Shown piece after piece: positions 47,980 to 59,611 of a stretch of DNA of 64,000 nucleotides. Source of the stretch: Rhynochetos jubatus (taxonomy: Eukaryota; Chordata; Aves; Eurypygiformes; Rhynochetidae). Location of the stretch: assembly GCA_027574665.1 (NCBI GenBank), contig CM050655.1:2046001-2110000 (forward strand), given 5' to 3'. The notes beneath the pieces are model-generated. The model ran no database searches. It saw only the letters and a list, made by a program, of their open reading frames with translations, and was not told where the DNA came from. Position 1 is the stretch's first letter, and every line of letters starts with the position of its first letter. The position numbers and the translations under genes were made by a program.

Positions 47980-50900
47980 CCGCAAGTGTGAAAGTTTGCA
48001 TTAGGTCAGATCTGTAGTTGGGTGTTCCCCGTCCCCATCAGGGAAGATGCCATCTCAGAGTGATGATATTCTGAGGTTGAACCCTTTCTCTTCAGCTGTG
48101 GCCTCCCCAAATGCAGGAGGACCCTGCAGCCCTTTGGCAGTGGGAGGAGGCTGTGTTTGCGTCTTTCCTGGCAAACCAGAGGCTGGAAACATGGTGGGGG
48201 ATTAGTCATGTAGGGATGCTCTCCTGTAGAGATTTGCCATTTAATTCAGCCTCACTCATTGGCAAATTAGCCTTAGTGCAAGTTGAAGTAGCAGGTATGT
48301 GATTTCTTCAGGAGGAGAAATAATGGAGGGACTCAAGAACCAAAATTAAGAGAGTCTTCCAGTGCAGCAAGGAGAGGAATGCATTTTTTTTGTTTGCTTA
48401 AGTTTTTCATTTCCCATTTCACTTTAATGATTTGTTGGCATTTGTTGGCATTTTCCTTGGTCTTCACTGGCCTTTGGATTCAGTTGCACAAACCTCGGAA
48501 TGGCTCTCTCCATCCTTCCCTGCACTAGGTGGCAGGCAGCAGGACTGGCTTGCTTTGGAAAGCTTAAATCAGTGACCCACCAAGCCCTGTCCCTACCTCT
48601 TTGCATACATCTGTGAAAAACTTGGCTTGGCTTCATGACATGTTTATTTTCTTGAAGCCGAAGGGTAGCTATTGTGTTTTAAGAATGCTTTTTATAAATG
48701 CAGAGGACCCGGGTGCTAGCTGAAGAACACGAACATCAGATTCTAGGTAAATTATTTCTGCTCCCTAAAGTCTTCACAGAGGCCATTTGGCAGGCAATTA
48801 ACCTTACAATAGAATATGCGAGATAACTGGCATAGTGGGTGAGAACTAAAAGTTGTAAAGATCTTTAAATTGCTTTTCAAATCAAGTCGGCTGTGCCTTC
48901 CCTGTTACCCTCCTCTGCAGTGGCTCCTCAGCCATTGTCATACAGCAGTCGGTAAAGGGGATGTTTCACACACCTCCCCTGCCTCCGCCCAAAACCACAG
49001 ACTTTGCGATGTGTGTCTCCCCCTTTTAAGCCCCACACATTCAGGCAAAGAGGATTCTGCGTGGTATCAAAGCATGTAATGTGCCAGCTGTCACGGCTCG
49101 GCTGAAGAGACCTCCTTGCTGCAAGCAACACTGGGGATTTTGGATTTCTTCCAATTTCAGAGTGCAAAATGGTTGGGTTGAAACAGTGGGTAATTTTTCA
49201 CATACTTGTCTACTGTTATTACATGCTGCAGAATACTTTTGGAACAATTAGCTCCATTATCATTGGTAGAGATGAGTCACATGTAAAACACTGCTAGGAA
49301 GGAGCATGGGCTCTGTTTGCTGTACCAGGGATCCCCAGGGATCAGGAGGGGAGTCAGCTAGTACCATGTAGATCTAACCTATTCATTTTTGTCCAATCCT
49401 TCCATGTTTTGAGTTCTCTTTGCCCTATAGCATCCTTGTAAAGGAATTATATTAGCAGAGAGGGATTTGTGCACACCACATGCCTATAGCATCTTCAGTT
49501 GTGACTGCTTTGATTATATATTGTGGTGGGGTGTAGTGTTATTTTGCGTTGTTTTCAAGTTGAGAAGTTGACAAGGTAGGCAGATCTGGGACTGGAAAAC
49601 CTCTGTCTTGTTCTTGCATCCAGTCAAAAATGGAAAGGCAACTTAACCTTAGGGATTTGGGTTTGAATCTGAATGCTTTCGTTCTGAGCCTTGCAAAAAT
49701 CAAAGGTTTTGGATGAGAGAATCTGGTTCAAGCCCAATTTAAGTTCAAAGCAATGAGAGGGAGCTGTGCATACTATAAATACATATAGGATTAATATGGG
49801 ATGCATACATTTAATGAAGAGTGCTTTAACAACTTATTCCATGTGTTCTAAAGGACTGTCACCTATTTCTTGGTAACCTTTTTTGCCTCAATTTTAAGGC
49901 TATTGAGTGCAACACCTGTAGGATGTATAACACTAAATGAAAGTGTTATAATACCGAACTAGGCACTTAGATACTAAAAGTGCAAATGGCTTATTGATGT
50001 GGTGACTTGAGAGGCCTTGTCAAAACAGCAAGAAACTTTCTAACATGGCCGTGGGTGAAGCTTGGGATATGGAAGACAATATGGTCAGTAAATGGCATTT
50101 TTGTTGCTCTTGCTGCTTTTTCTCTAGTTTAACCTGTCTGCCACTGCTGGCCCATGGCCCTGTGTCTCTGTGTCCATTAAAAGCCGGCGTTAGGTCTAGC
50201 TGCAGAGTACTTGTGTTACACTGGAGTGCTCTGCGTTCCCGTTCATTAGGGGTCCTTGCAGGACAGAATTTTAGTCTTCAGGTCTTGTTGATGTAAATGA
50301 CCTGTTTTCTCAAAGAGGTGTCAAACAGATGATGAGTAAGTCATGACAGCAATAATGGAAGAGCTGTGCATGGAAATGACGGGGTTTTCCGCAGCTACCT
50401 CAGAGGTTCAAAAGTGGTTGGTCCAAAACACACGAGAAGCTGCCTGTCTACTGCTAGGCTTAAGTTTGGATGAGACTTTGCTGAAGCTGGCAGTGGTAAC
50501 ACCAGATGGTATGGGTTGGGGGTTGTCTGCAGTGAGATACCTGCAGGAACTACAGTGTCCAAACCAGATTTGTTGGGAGTCAAGGCTGAGGGGATTTTGC
50601 TGGGGTCTGGATCAAAATGCAAGGTGTGAGACACTAAATTAGAGCTGGGAACTGTGAAAGGCAGCAAAGAAAATGGATGATCTGAAGATAAAAATGGAAA
50701 AGCACCAAGCCCACCCCAGGAAAACATGTCAAGAACTTTTAGTTAAAATTGTGGCAGAAAGGGCGCTCAGAAACGAGGGAAGCAACCTCATAGTGCAAGA
50801 AAACAGGCATTGCTCCCGTGCCGTTCTGCCTGTATCCCTGGAAACTGGTTTATTCTTTGCGAGCAAGGCCAAATAATCAAAAGAAGACCTGATTATTTAT

Positions 50901-53127
50901 TACCAATATTTGAATGATGTGCAGAAACACGATTCCAAATACACGCAACAACTAGAAGAGGACTTTCAGAACAGAAGTGAGACTCTCAGTTGAACAGACA
51001 GTGACACTAACCAGGAGCCTGAGTCATAAATAGGAGGCAAATTTTCACATGGTGCTTCACATTTTCATGAAATACTGAATCAATGTACACATTTCAGGAA
51101 GGGGGCTAGCATCAGCTTTTTGTAAACTGGTTGGCGCAGCTGCTGGAAAGAGGATGTGTTTTCTGTTTTTACTTGCAGAGTCATGTAGCAGTGGTACACG
51201 GTGTAATAGCTGTTTTTACTGTACTGGGGAGGGTAAAATTCAGTTTTGAAGTGAAGAGTTTATTTTCTGACTCCATTTCCCTAGGTTCTAGTGGAGAAAA
51301 CATAGTTTTATTTTTGTCTTCTGAAATTGTAGTCTTTCTTTAGTCTGTGACCTTGTTCTCTATGTGAAGCCCATCTGTTTTTCGTGTAAGCTACTCTTTC
51401 TAACGTGGCTTGCTCAAAATCAAAGGGTCATTAAAACATACTGAACATTACTTAAACAGTTTTGTTTGATGAAGTGAGGTTAAAATGTTTGATACATCAC
51501 CGGCCTTAGTTGTGTAGGGGAAAAAATGAGCTGAAAGATGTTGCTCCTCTCAGCTTTGGCTGAATCTGTTGGTTTAAGACTTGTGGTTATAAGGATGTCT
51601 GGGTCATAAGTATTGCTGTGTAGTGGGAACATCTGAAAAAGTCAGTGTTTGCTCTTCAGTAATAAAAAGTCAGTGAGGAATTACACCAGTCAGAGAGAGA
51701 ATGAGTGATTTTCAGGTAATTTGAAGACTTCTTTAATTTTCTTTTCCTTTTACTTGACGACGTATTTTGAAGCTGGAGTACCCATTACTGCTCAAAGCAC
51801 TAGACATCACTGTCACAGCTTTTATGTGAAGTGTCAGGCAGCTGCTATGCCCTCTAAAACACAGGAGTGACATGGTGGTGGGCTAATTTATCAGTACCAT
51901 AAAAAAGGTGCTTTTGGCTTGTTGTGTCTACCTGTTGCTTTCTAAGGCATGCATCTCCAAAAGCAGTGCGCTGTTAGCACTGGTTTTAAGCTGACTGTAG
52001 CAGATTGGTACGTAAGTCTTGGAAGATGAGTATGTTAAATCTGAAGACCCATCAAAGCATTGTCTTGTCACTGGAACAGTTTGTTACAGTGTTGTAAAGC
52101 ACAGAGCAGTTGCATTGTGGGATTCCCTTTTAGCCTTGTCTGTGTCTTGCCTTGGAGGTCTGCAGAAATGCATGAATGGAAGATTGTATAAAGACAGAAG
52201 GAGCAGTGTGAGGTCAGAGGATGTGCCTGCAAAAACCCTACGAGCTTCTGGGAACAGGGTGCAGCTTCTCATCGCAGAGAAGTTCATGCCATCTCTAGCA
52301 GGCAGCCACTGCAGCTTGCATACCACATTCCGGGTGTCTCCTTTTGGGGCATTATTATCAGGTACATGTATTCTGCTTAGATTGCTTGGATTTTAATTTG
52401 AGAATGACTTCGTTATGCTTTCTGTTTGAGTGTTTTGGAAGTGTATCGGTCATCACCACCACCAGCATTAAGAATATTTTTTAAAGATGGAGAAAACAAA
52501 TCAAAGAATTGCTAATGATATGCTAATTTTTTATGTAATAAAAGATGCTTTATACTGTTTGATCACCACATCAGTATATCCATCAAGTGAAATCCATTTG
52601 AAAGTTTAGCATTTTTCTTTTTCACTTCTCTTCAAAGCGTAAGGAAAGGAGGGGTTACTCTGAATTAAGCCTTTGCTGTGTATCACGTGGCTCCGAGCTG
52701 GCTTTATTGCTCTTTTTTATAAAAAAATAGGGCTGCTTAAACAATAGATTTGTACAATGCAAACAGTGCAAAAGCTTATGCTTGAGAAACGCATTAAAAA
52801 GGATATTCTTGGAAATAAATCCCTTTGTTACTCTTTTCAGCATCCAGGTTAGCTTCTGACTCTTAATTTAAGCTGGGCTTTCCCTCTTATATGTAATTTA
52901 GTCTAGAGTGAGGAGAGTGGCATCAACCAAAAATGGATCCTTCCTATTCTGGGGTCCTTCAGTCTGCAGTTACCTGCTCTTCCTGACTTCACAGAAAAAG
53001 GCCTTGTCCTATGTGATGGGTTTTTCTGACAGCGAGACCAGGCAAGGCAGCAGTGTCCACATTTTTTCCCCCCAATTCCCCTCTTTAAGGTTCGTTGCTT
53101 AGAATTTTTTTCTGTACTTTTGTATGC
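47980..53127. other. Unique non-coding stretch, no gene recognised
   Basis: No gene seen. The longest open frames are 125 codons (52019-52396, +) and 110 codons (50395-50727, -), with no domain; an 80-codon antisense frame lies within the first. The 125-codon frame ends in a hydrophobic stretch but has no acceptor or donor sites that would make it a convincing exon. A 10-bp tandem repeat occurs at 48430. Confidence 0.55.
48430..48453. repeat. 10-bp tandem repeat, 2.4 copies
   Basis: atttgttggc twice, followed by atttt. Local slippage duplication. Confidence 0.88.
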
Positions 53128-53909
53128 TGCCATGGTTTACTCCGGCTAGCAAAATACCATGAAACCTCTCTCACAAATCCCCCTCCCCTCCTCCAGTGAA
53201 GGGGAAGGATCGGAGGAAAAAGAAATAAGGAAGCTCGTAAAATTGAGATAAGAACTATTTACTACTAATAGTAAATAATTAAATAATAGAAAAATAAAAC
53301 CTATGATACAATATGATACAGTTTCTCACCACCCACTGACCAATGCACACGCAGATGCTGAGAAGTCAGAGTCAGACCCAGAGAGCCCGAGAACCACAGC
53401 CCGAGAGCAATCGCAGCTCAAGAGCCACAGCCCAAGAGCCACAGCCCAAGAGCCACAGCCTGAGGGCTCGAGCCCGAGAGCTGTTGCAGCGGATTCTGAG
53501 CGAACCCTATCAGCGATAGCATGGTCAGAAACTCTAAGCAACCCACCAACTCCCATACGAACGAGCCAGCACAGGAGTTAGCAAAGCAGCTAACGCAGGA
53601 GTCAGAGGGAGTGTTAGGAAGTGTCCAGGAGTAAGCGAGCAAGTGAGTAAGGGAGAGAGCAAAATGGAAAAGTAATGGCTACCGGACCCCTTCCTCACCC
53701 CAAACCCAGAACATGACGTACTATGGAATGAAATACTGCCTTGGTCAGTTTGGGTCAGCTGCAGTATCAGAAGCAGAGAAAGACCTTGAATTCGGTACAG
53801 GCCCAGCGCCAGCTGAGACCTTATCAGTGCTGCTCTCAGCATCCAGGAGTATAGCTCCCTAGCAACCACAGTGAAGGGAGTTAACTCTTTGCTGACTGAA
53901 CCCAGCACA
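53128..53909. mobile_element. Probable solo LTR of an avian endogenous retrovirus
   Basis: About 782 bp from TGCCATGGTTTACTCCGGC to TTAACTCTTTGCTGACTGAACCCAGCACA (end at 53909). The ends are TG and CA, and the two termini are partial inverted repeats of each other (..ggttt.. / ..gaacc..). The internal strings accatgaaacctctctcaca, ataaggaagctcgtaaaatt, catgacgtactatggaatga and ttggtcagtttgggtcagct resemble LTRs that I recall as common in bird genomes. There is an AATAAA at 53293 and no gag, pol or env nearby, so it is a solo LTR. A convincing target duplication was not found: flanks tttgtatgc and tttgtgcag agree only partly. The open frames at 53303-53581 (+) and 53534-53908 (-) lie within it and are not genes. 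Confidence 0.72.
53419..53460 (+). repeat. 14-bp minisatellite inside the LTR
   Basis: caagagccacagcc is repeated perfectly three times, with diverged units on both sides (cgagaaccacagcc, cgagagcaatcgcagct, tgagggctcgagcc). The array is GC-rich and CpG-containing, unlike the flanking AT-rich LTR sequence. It generates the repetitive HSPRATAQEPQPEGSS reading in an otherwise non-coding frame. Confidence 0.9.
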
Positions 53910-56900
53910 TTTGTGCAGCTTTGGGTTCAGCCTGCGCGTCTCCTTTTAGTGCCATGAAAGTGGCTCTCCAGGACCTGGCACGTATCATCAGGAGACGGAG
54001 GGCTCTTTCCTGCTGCATTCATAACCAGTCTTCATAACCAGTTGAGTTTTGTCCGAATATCGAGAAAGTTGCCATGGCTGAAGTTGGGACTGAGCTACTG
54101 AATTTGACCAACAGCCCCTCCATCCCCCCAGAGAGCTGTGATTTTTCCAGATGCCCTCCTCCAGGCTACCATTCCCTTCCCTTTGTGAGGCACCAGCAAA
54201 TATGAGTTTCTTGACACTCAATCCCTCTGGCAGTGGCAGGCCCACGTGCAGCAGACCTGGAGCTAGGCTGTCTACACTCGTGGCTTTCAGCTCCTTTTGA
54301 TTTGCAGACACTGAAGTGTTTTGTGTTGGAGGTGCAGACCTTTTATTCTGACCTTAGCCTGCCACGCTTGCTTTTCTTGGTCATCTTCCGGCGAGTGATT
54401 CCTCGAGGAGCTGCGGACTGTGAAGCTACAGAATTATGTTTATTTCTGTACTGCCCTACTGCCAGAGTAAACTTTTGCCTGTCCCTTTATTTATGGCACC
54501 TGCCTCATACACTGAGCTTTCTCTCTTTACAAATCTCATAAATCTCTGGCAGTACAGTCATCCATTTTAGCCTCAGAGGACATATTCTCTCTCTTTACTT
54601 ATTTAATTTACTCCCCACCCCCAGAAGGGGCATTAGGACATCCTATGTCTTCATTTCTGTCGTTTCCCATCTGCTTCTGCAGGGTCCTTCACCAGAGCTG
54701 TTAAATCTGTGTGGTCATATTGAGACCATTGAAAAACTGTGTTTCAACAAGAAAAGCTTTTGCCATCAATGATCCCACTGTCTTCTCTGCCAGCTGGAGC
54801 AGAGGCTCTATCCCACTAACTTCACAGCCCTGCAAATCTGCAAATGAGGAATGGGAAACACCAACCTTGGACATATTTCCCAGACTTCTTATGGGGTAAA
54901 TTTTCCCTTTCTCATATTGTGCTTTTAGTGCCCGTCCGGCTAACAGGAACGCGAGTCTTCAGCAGAAGTTGCTGTGCTCCACCAGCTCCTGTCTGCTGGA
55001 ACCATCAAAAGAATAAAAAGCTGCAGTTTAAAATACCTCCTCTAAAAAAAAGGAAAACTATTGGGTCTGTTTCAGAGGGGTGGAAAAAGAGACTTCTCAG
55101 GCTTTTACGTTTGCATCTGCAATTGCTCTGTGCTGGTAGAGGGATATGCTTGTATCAACTGAATTAGAAATTTTTATGAAATAACTTCAGTTTACTAATA
55201 ATTTTCTCAAATGCACTGAAGAGTGACAAATAACCTTATAAAAAGAGAAGCTGGCTAGGTTTACTTGACAGATACTGCCTCTTCTTTTTGTGGGGCTGTC
55301 ACCAGCCAGAAGAAATGTCAGGTCTTGATTTGTGGGTGCATCCCTACCTGAATTCCCACTGGTTTCATTACTGCAGAAAAGCAAGAGACTGGGGAGGCAT
55401 GTGAAAATATTGTTGCATGGTGCAGTGATCCTCTAACCTAGCAAGCCTGAGGCAGTCACAGTGCTTACAAATTTCTTCAGGAAGATGAAAGGTGTTTTCT
55501 TTAATTAGTGCTCATGGCGCAGAGTCCTGGTTTTGGGTCTAAGAAACAACAGTGTGGAAATTTTCTGCCAGTGTCTTAGCTGTATGCTGTGCAAATTGGT
55601 GTTAAGATCCAGCAAACAGTCCGTGCCCTGTACAGTTTAGTCATTTGAAGACAAACACAAAATGATAAACTGAATGGCTCCAGTTGGAGAAAACCGTTAA
55701 GCATGGCTTTGCTGGGATCCTACATATCTGCTGAAATTCTGGTTCCTGGTATGTCTGTTACTGAAATCTGGTGTTTAGCCTGTGGCTGCCATGCCAGTAC
55801 CATCTGCCCTTTAGCACGTCACCTTGCTTTATTTTGTCATGTCATACCTTTATAAAAGGACTAGTGAGAACTCCCCTGTGAAACCAGAGCAGTCACGAGG
55901 CTGATCCTGATGGTGCAACTGGGAAAGCAGAATTGGGAGACCTCAGAGCAGTTCTCCCTTGCACTGTGTTTCATCGTGAACAAGCTTTGTTTTGCCCACG
56001 GTCAATGTGGCTTCTCAAGAAGACTGGAAGATTAGTCACAAATGACGGGGTGCTTGGGAAGATTCTGGAGCTCTCTAACGGGACGAGAAGCAATGGAGAG
56101 TGGCTCAGTAGAGCTTTTCTCTGGTAGCACAGATACCAAAACAAGGGCCACATCATTCCAGTATCTTGAGAACGTGCCCATCCAGCCAAGCAGATGCCAG
56201 AGTTTTGTTCATATCTGTTTTCCTTTTAACTTGTTGTGCTGGTGGAGGAGGTGACTTTTGAAGCACCTTAGAAGTGGGGTTCTGATTACTGCTGCAGTGG
56301 GGGTTGTCGGTGAAGACAAGGACTCAGCAAAAAGGGGGAGAGAAAGAAGTGAGGCTTAAATCCAAAGCAGGTTGAAAACAGATAGCCTTCTATTCTGTTT
56401 TTCACAAATACCCATCACGATTTTATTTAGGAGAAACAAGGTAAGGATGGTATGGCTAGGCAAGGAATATTGTTAAACAAGTCAGTGCAAGAGAATACAT
56501 ATGCCATTTCTTATTTTACAAGTATTCAGTTTGTAAGTGAGCTTTTGAAACATCTCAAGTTCTTCTGTCTGAGCCACTTCAGGAGGTTTGGCCAAGGTTC
56601 AGGTCTGCTGCTGTGTTTGTTTCCTTCCTGCTTTTGGTAGGAGATCTGTGTGAGGAGTCTCACAGTATTTAATATTCAATTTTTAAAATTGCAGTTATAT
56701 CCGTGTGTTACAGAGGACCGTCTTATCATTCAGGAAAATTAATTGGGGAGTGGATATGTGTAAAATATTATTAATACATGGTCTACTTAACAAAATTAAG
56801 CATAAATATCAATAAGGTATGCCTATCAAAACTTCTTTCTTGTAATCCTATTTTGTAAGAAACCTAGGCAAAATAGCCATGCTTCGTTAGGAAACCAGCT

Positions 56901-58774
56901 GTGGGGCTCTGCAGTGGTATTGAGCGCACCGTTCTGTGCTCTAAGATGGCACCCAAAACCTGTCACCACTGGAGATGTGTGCAGAAATTTTGATATTACA
57001 ACAGATGAGATAGCACTTCAGGTAGCAAAACAACTAACCAGCTATTAATGTCAGTTCTTCTTTAATGTATATTTTTGTTTGTATCTGTTATAACATATGC
57101 TCTGAACCCAAAATGTTTACGTAACTGGCAGTTTCTCCAAATTGGTCTTTGGAAAATACTTCAAATGAGACAACAACAAAAATGAAAAATATCTTTTAGC
57201 TTTAGTGTTGACTAAAATACACTTGATTGGCAAGTAGAAGTAGTATTTGCAAGGGGGAAACATCCTAATTTATAAAGTTTATTGCTTTCTGCCAGCATAA
57301 GTGCTCATTTGGTAAAGCGTGCAGTTTTATTTCAGTAACAACACATACTTCTTGGGAGGAAAATCTCTCTTAACTTTCAGAAATACTTTAAATTAGTCTC
57401 CGTGTGTGATAGGAGATCTGTTGCCTTGTCTTGCCTGACACTGGTGTATACCCAGGGTAATTCAGTGTGCATGTACCCAGGGCAGAAGTAGTTTGGGCTC
57501 TTAGCCAGCTCATCCCCTTAATTCTCATTCCTCTCTGTGGCTTGGTTTACTGCACTGAAAAGCATCGTGAGACTGGTACCCACAAGGTCTGGTGATGTAC
57601 ATGGAGTATTACAGTGTTGGTAAAACCTGTAATTGGAGTAAGCTGAAAATTGGAGTGCTAAATTGGGCTAACTCTGGGTCCTTATCTCTCTGGGCTGACT
57701 GTGAAGTGAGAATTTGCTTGGTTCAGTAATTACTCTGCTTCACACCGGCATACCCAACAGGAATTATGTCAGTGGAAAAGTATAGTAAAATAACTAAAAC
57801 ATGAAGGCTTAGAATTCTTGTTTCATATATAATGGTGCAAACCTGACCCCTGCTAGTTAAGGGCTGCATGAACACTGCTTCTTCAGTTTGCTTCTGTGAA
57901 GGATGTTGTCATGCATCTTGAGCTGTGCTTTTTATGAATCGGCACTGGCAAACTGGAGAAGATGGACTATTAATTGCGGTTGCTTAATCGCCTTTAGATG
58001 TTGAGTGATGACATGATTTGCCTTTTTAAAAATTTTTTCTTCTAACAAGAGCAATTACACAGAATTAGCGATTGGTCAAAATGTAACTACCTGGTTCTTG
58101 CTATAAATCAGAGCTGCAAAACAATGACATTCATCGTCATCAGATGAAATGGGAAGAGCACACGGTATTTGGAAGTTGTTTGGTGTGAAGCAATTGCTTC
58201 TGTCTCATATTGCTCCATATGTTTCCACAGGTTTTCTTTCTAGGCCTAACTTCCTGCCTTTCAGACTCCCATAAAGAAAACAATCGTATAAAATGTTCAT
58301 TGTGCTGTGAATTTGTCAGAGCTGAAAGCTGTAGCTGGTATTTTGGAAAACCCATTCTCATCCTGATGCACTGACTCCTCTATTTCGGTTCTGTACAGTC
58401 ACAGAGGTTTCATATCTGTTATGGACACACAATATCCATCTTTGTGTTTCAGCAGTAAGAGTTACAAATCCATAAAACTGTCCCTTTCTTTCTAAAGCTG
58501 AGGAAAAGCTGTGCAGCTGTAACACTTTCTAGCTGTGCAGCTGTTGGTGCCTATTCCTCTTGGAAATTAAGACCTGACACTTGCCATTGGCAGCTACATA
58601 TGAGCAGCAGTGGAAGCAAAAGGGAAAAATGAGCTCAAACACAGTCGTGGCAACGTGTCAGCAGTGAAGCATTGTCCCTGGGCGGGGTTCAAAGATGTGG
58701 GAGGAAGGTCTGGACCCTTTCAATACCTTAATGCTACAGCAAACGTAGCTGCCATATTGATGAATCGTGGTGTA
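53910..58774. other. Unique non-coding stretch, no gene recognised
   Basis: No gene seen. The longest open frames are 107 codons (53988-54311, -; 54844-55167, +), without domains. From about 56650 to 58130 the DNA is AT-rich and almost free of open frames over 60 codons. A patch at 57965-58080 is dense in TAAT-type sites. The 14-mer agctgtgcagctgt occurs twice (58507-58520 and 58531-58544), just before the next CR1. Confidence 0.55.
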
Positions 58775-59611
58775 CGTCGTGAAGGGAGCTGGACAGGCTG
58801 GAGAGGGGTGCCTGTGCCAACCTCATGGAGTTCAGCAAGGCCAAGTGCAAGGTCCTGCACCTGGGTCAGGGCAATCCCAGCACAAGGACAGGCTTGGTGG
58901 AGAATGGATCGAGAGCAGCTGAGAGGAGAAGGGCTTGGGGGTGCTGGTGGATGAAAAGCTGGATGTGAGCCAGCTGTGTGTGATGGCAGCCCAGAAAGCC
59001 AATCATATCCTGGGCTGGATCCAGAGCAGCATGGCCAGCAGGTCATGGGAGAGAATTCTCCCCCTCTACTCTGCTCTTGTGAGATGCCACCTAGAGTTCT
59101 GTCTCCAGCTATGGGGCCCTCAACATAAGAAGGATATCAACTAGTTGGAGCGAGTTCAGAGGAGGTCATGGAGATCCTTTGAGGGCTGGAGCACCTCTGC
59201 TATGAAGAAAGGCTGAGAGAGTTGGGCTTGTTCAGCGTGGAGAAGAGAAGGCTCTGGGGAGAGCTTATAGCACCTTCCAGTACCTTGAAGGGGGCCTACA
59301 AGGAAGCTGGGGGGTGGCTTTTTACAAAGGCAGGCAGTGACAGGACAAGAGGTAACAGGTTTAAACTGAAAGTGGGGAGGTTTAGATTAGATATCAGGAA
59401 GAAGTTCTTCCCAGAGAGGGTGGGGAGGCACTGGGACAGGTTGCCCAGAGAAGCTGTGGATTCCCCATCCCTGGCTGTGTTCAAGGCCAGGCTGGATGAG
59501 GCTTTGAGCAACCTGGTCTAGTGGAGGGTGTCCCTGCCATGGCAGGGAGGTTGGAACGGGATCATCTTAAAGGTCTCTTCCAACCCAAACCATTCTATGA
59601 AACTGTGATTC
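58775..59611 (+). mobile_element. CR1 LINE, 5'-truncated, near-complete 3' portion
   Basis: Starts in ORF2 (gagctggacaggctggagag) and runs to the 3' tail without a large deletion. Recognisable pieces are [35 protein letters not shown], the internal ggtttaaactgaaagtgggg block, [20 protein letters not shown] and the tail ttccaacccaaaccattcta with decayed octamers (tgaaactgtgattcgttctg). Frameshifts and at least one in-frame stop (near 59142) show it is inactive. It is the best reference in the window for the deletion in the 32 kb copy. Confidence 0.95.

Noticed and set aside
49655..49680. gggtttgaatctgaatgc resembling a tRNA T-loop
   Set aside because: No matching acceptor stem, D-arm or anticodon arm upstream.
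52019..52396. 125-codon open frame with hydrophobic C-terminus
   Set aside because: No family resemblance and an antisense frame within it; not supportable as a gene.
53303..53581. Repetitive Ser/Pro/Arg-rich open frame as a possible protein
   Set aside because: Generated by the 14-bp minisatellite within the LTR.
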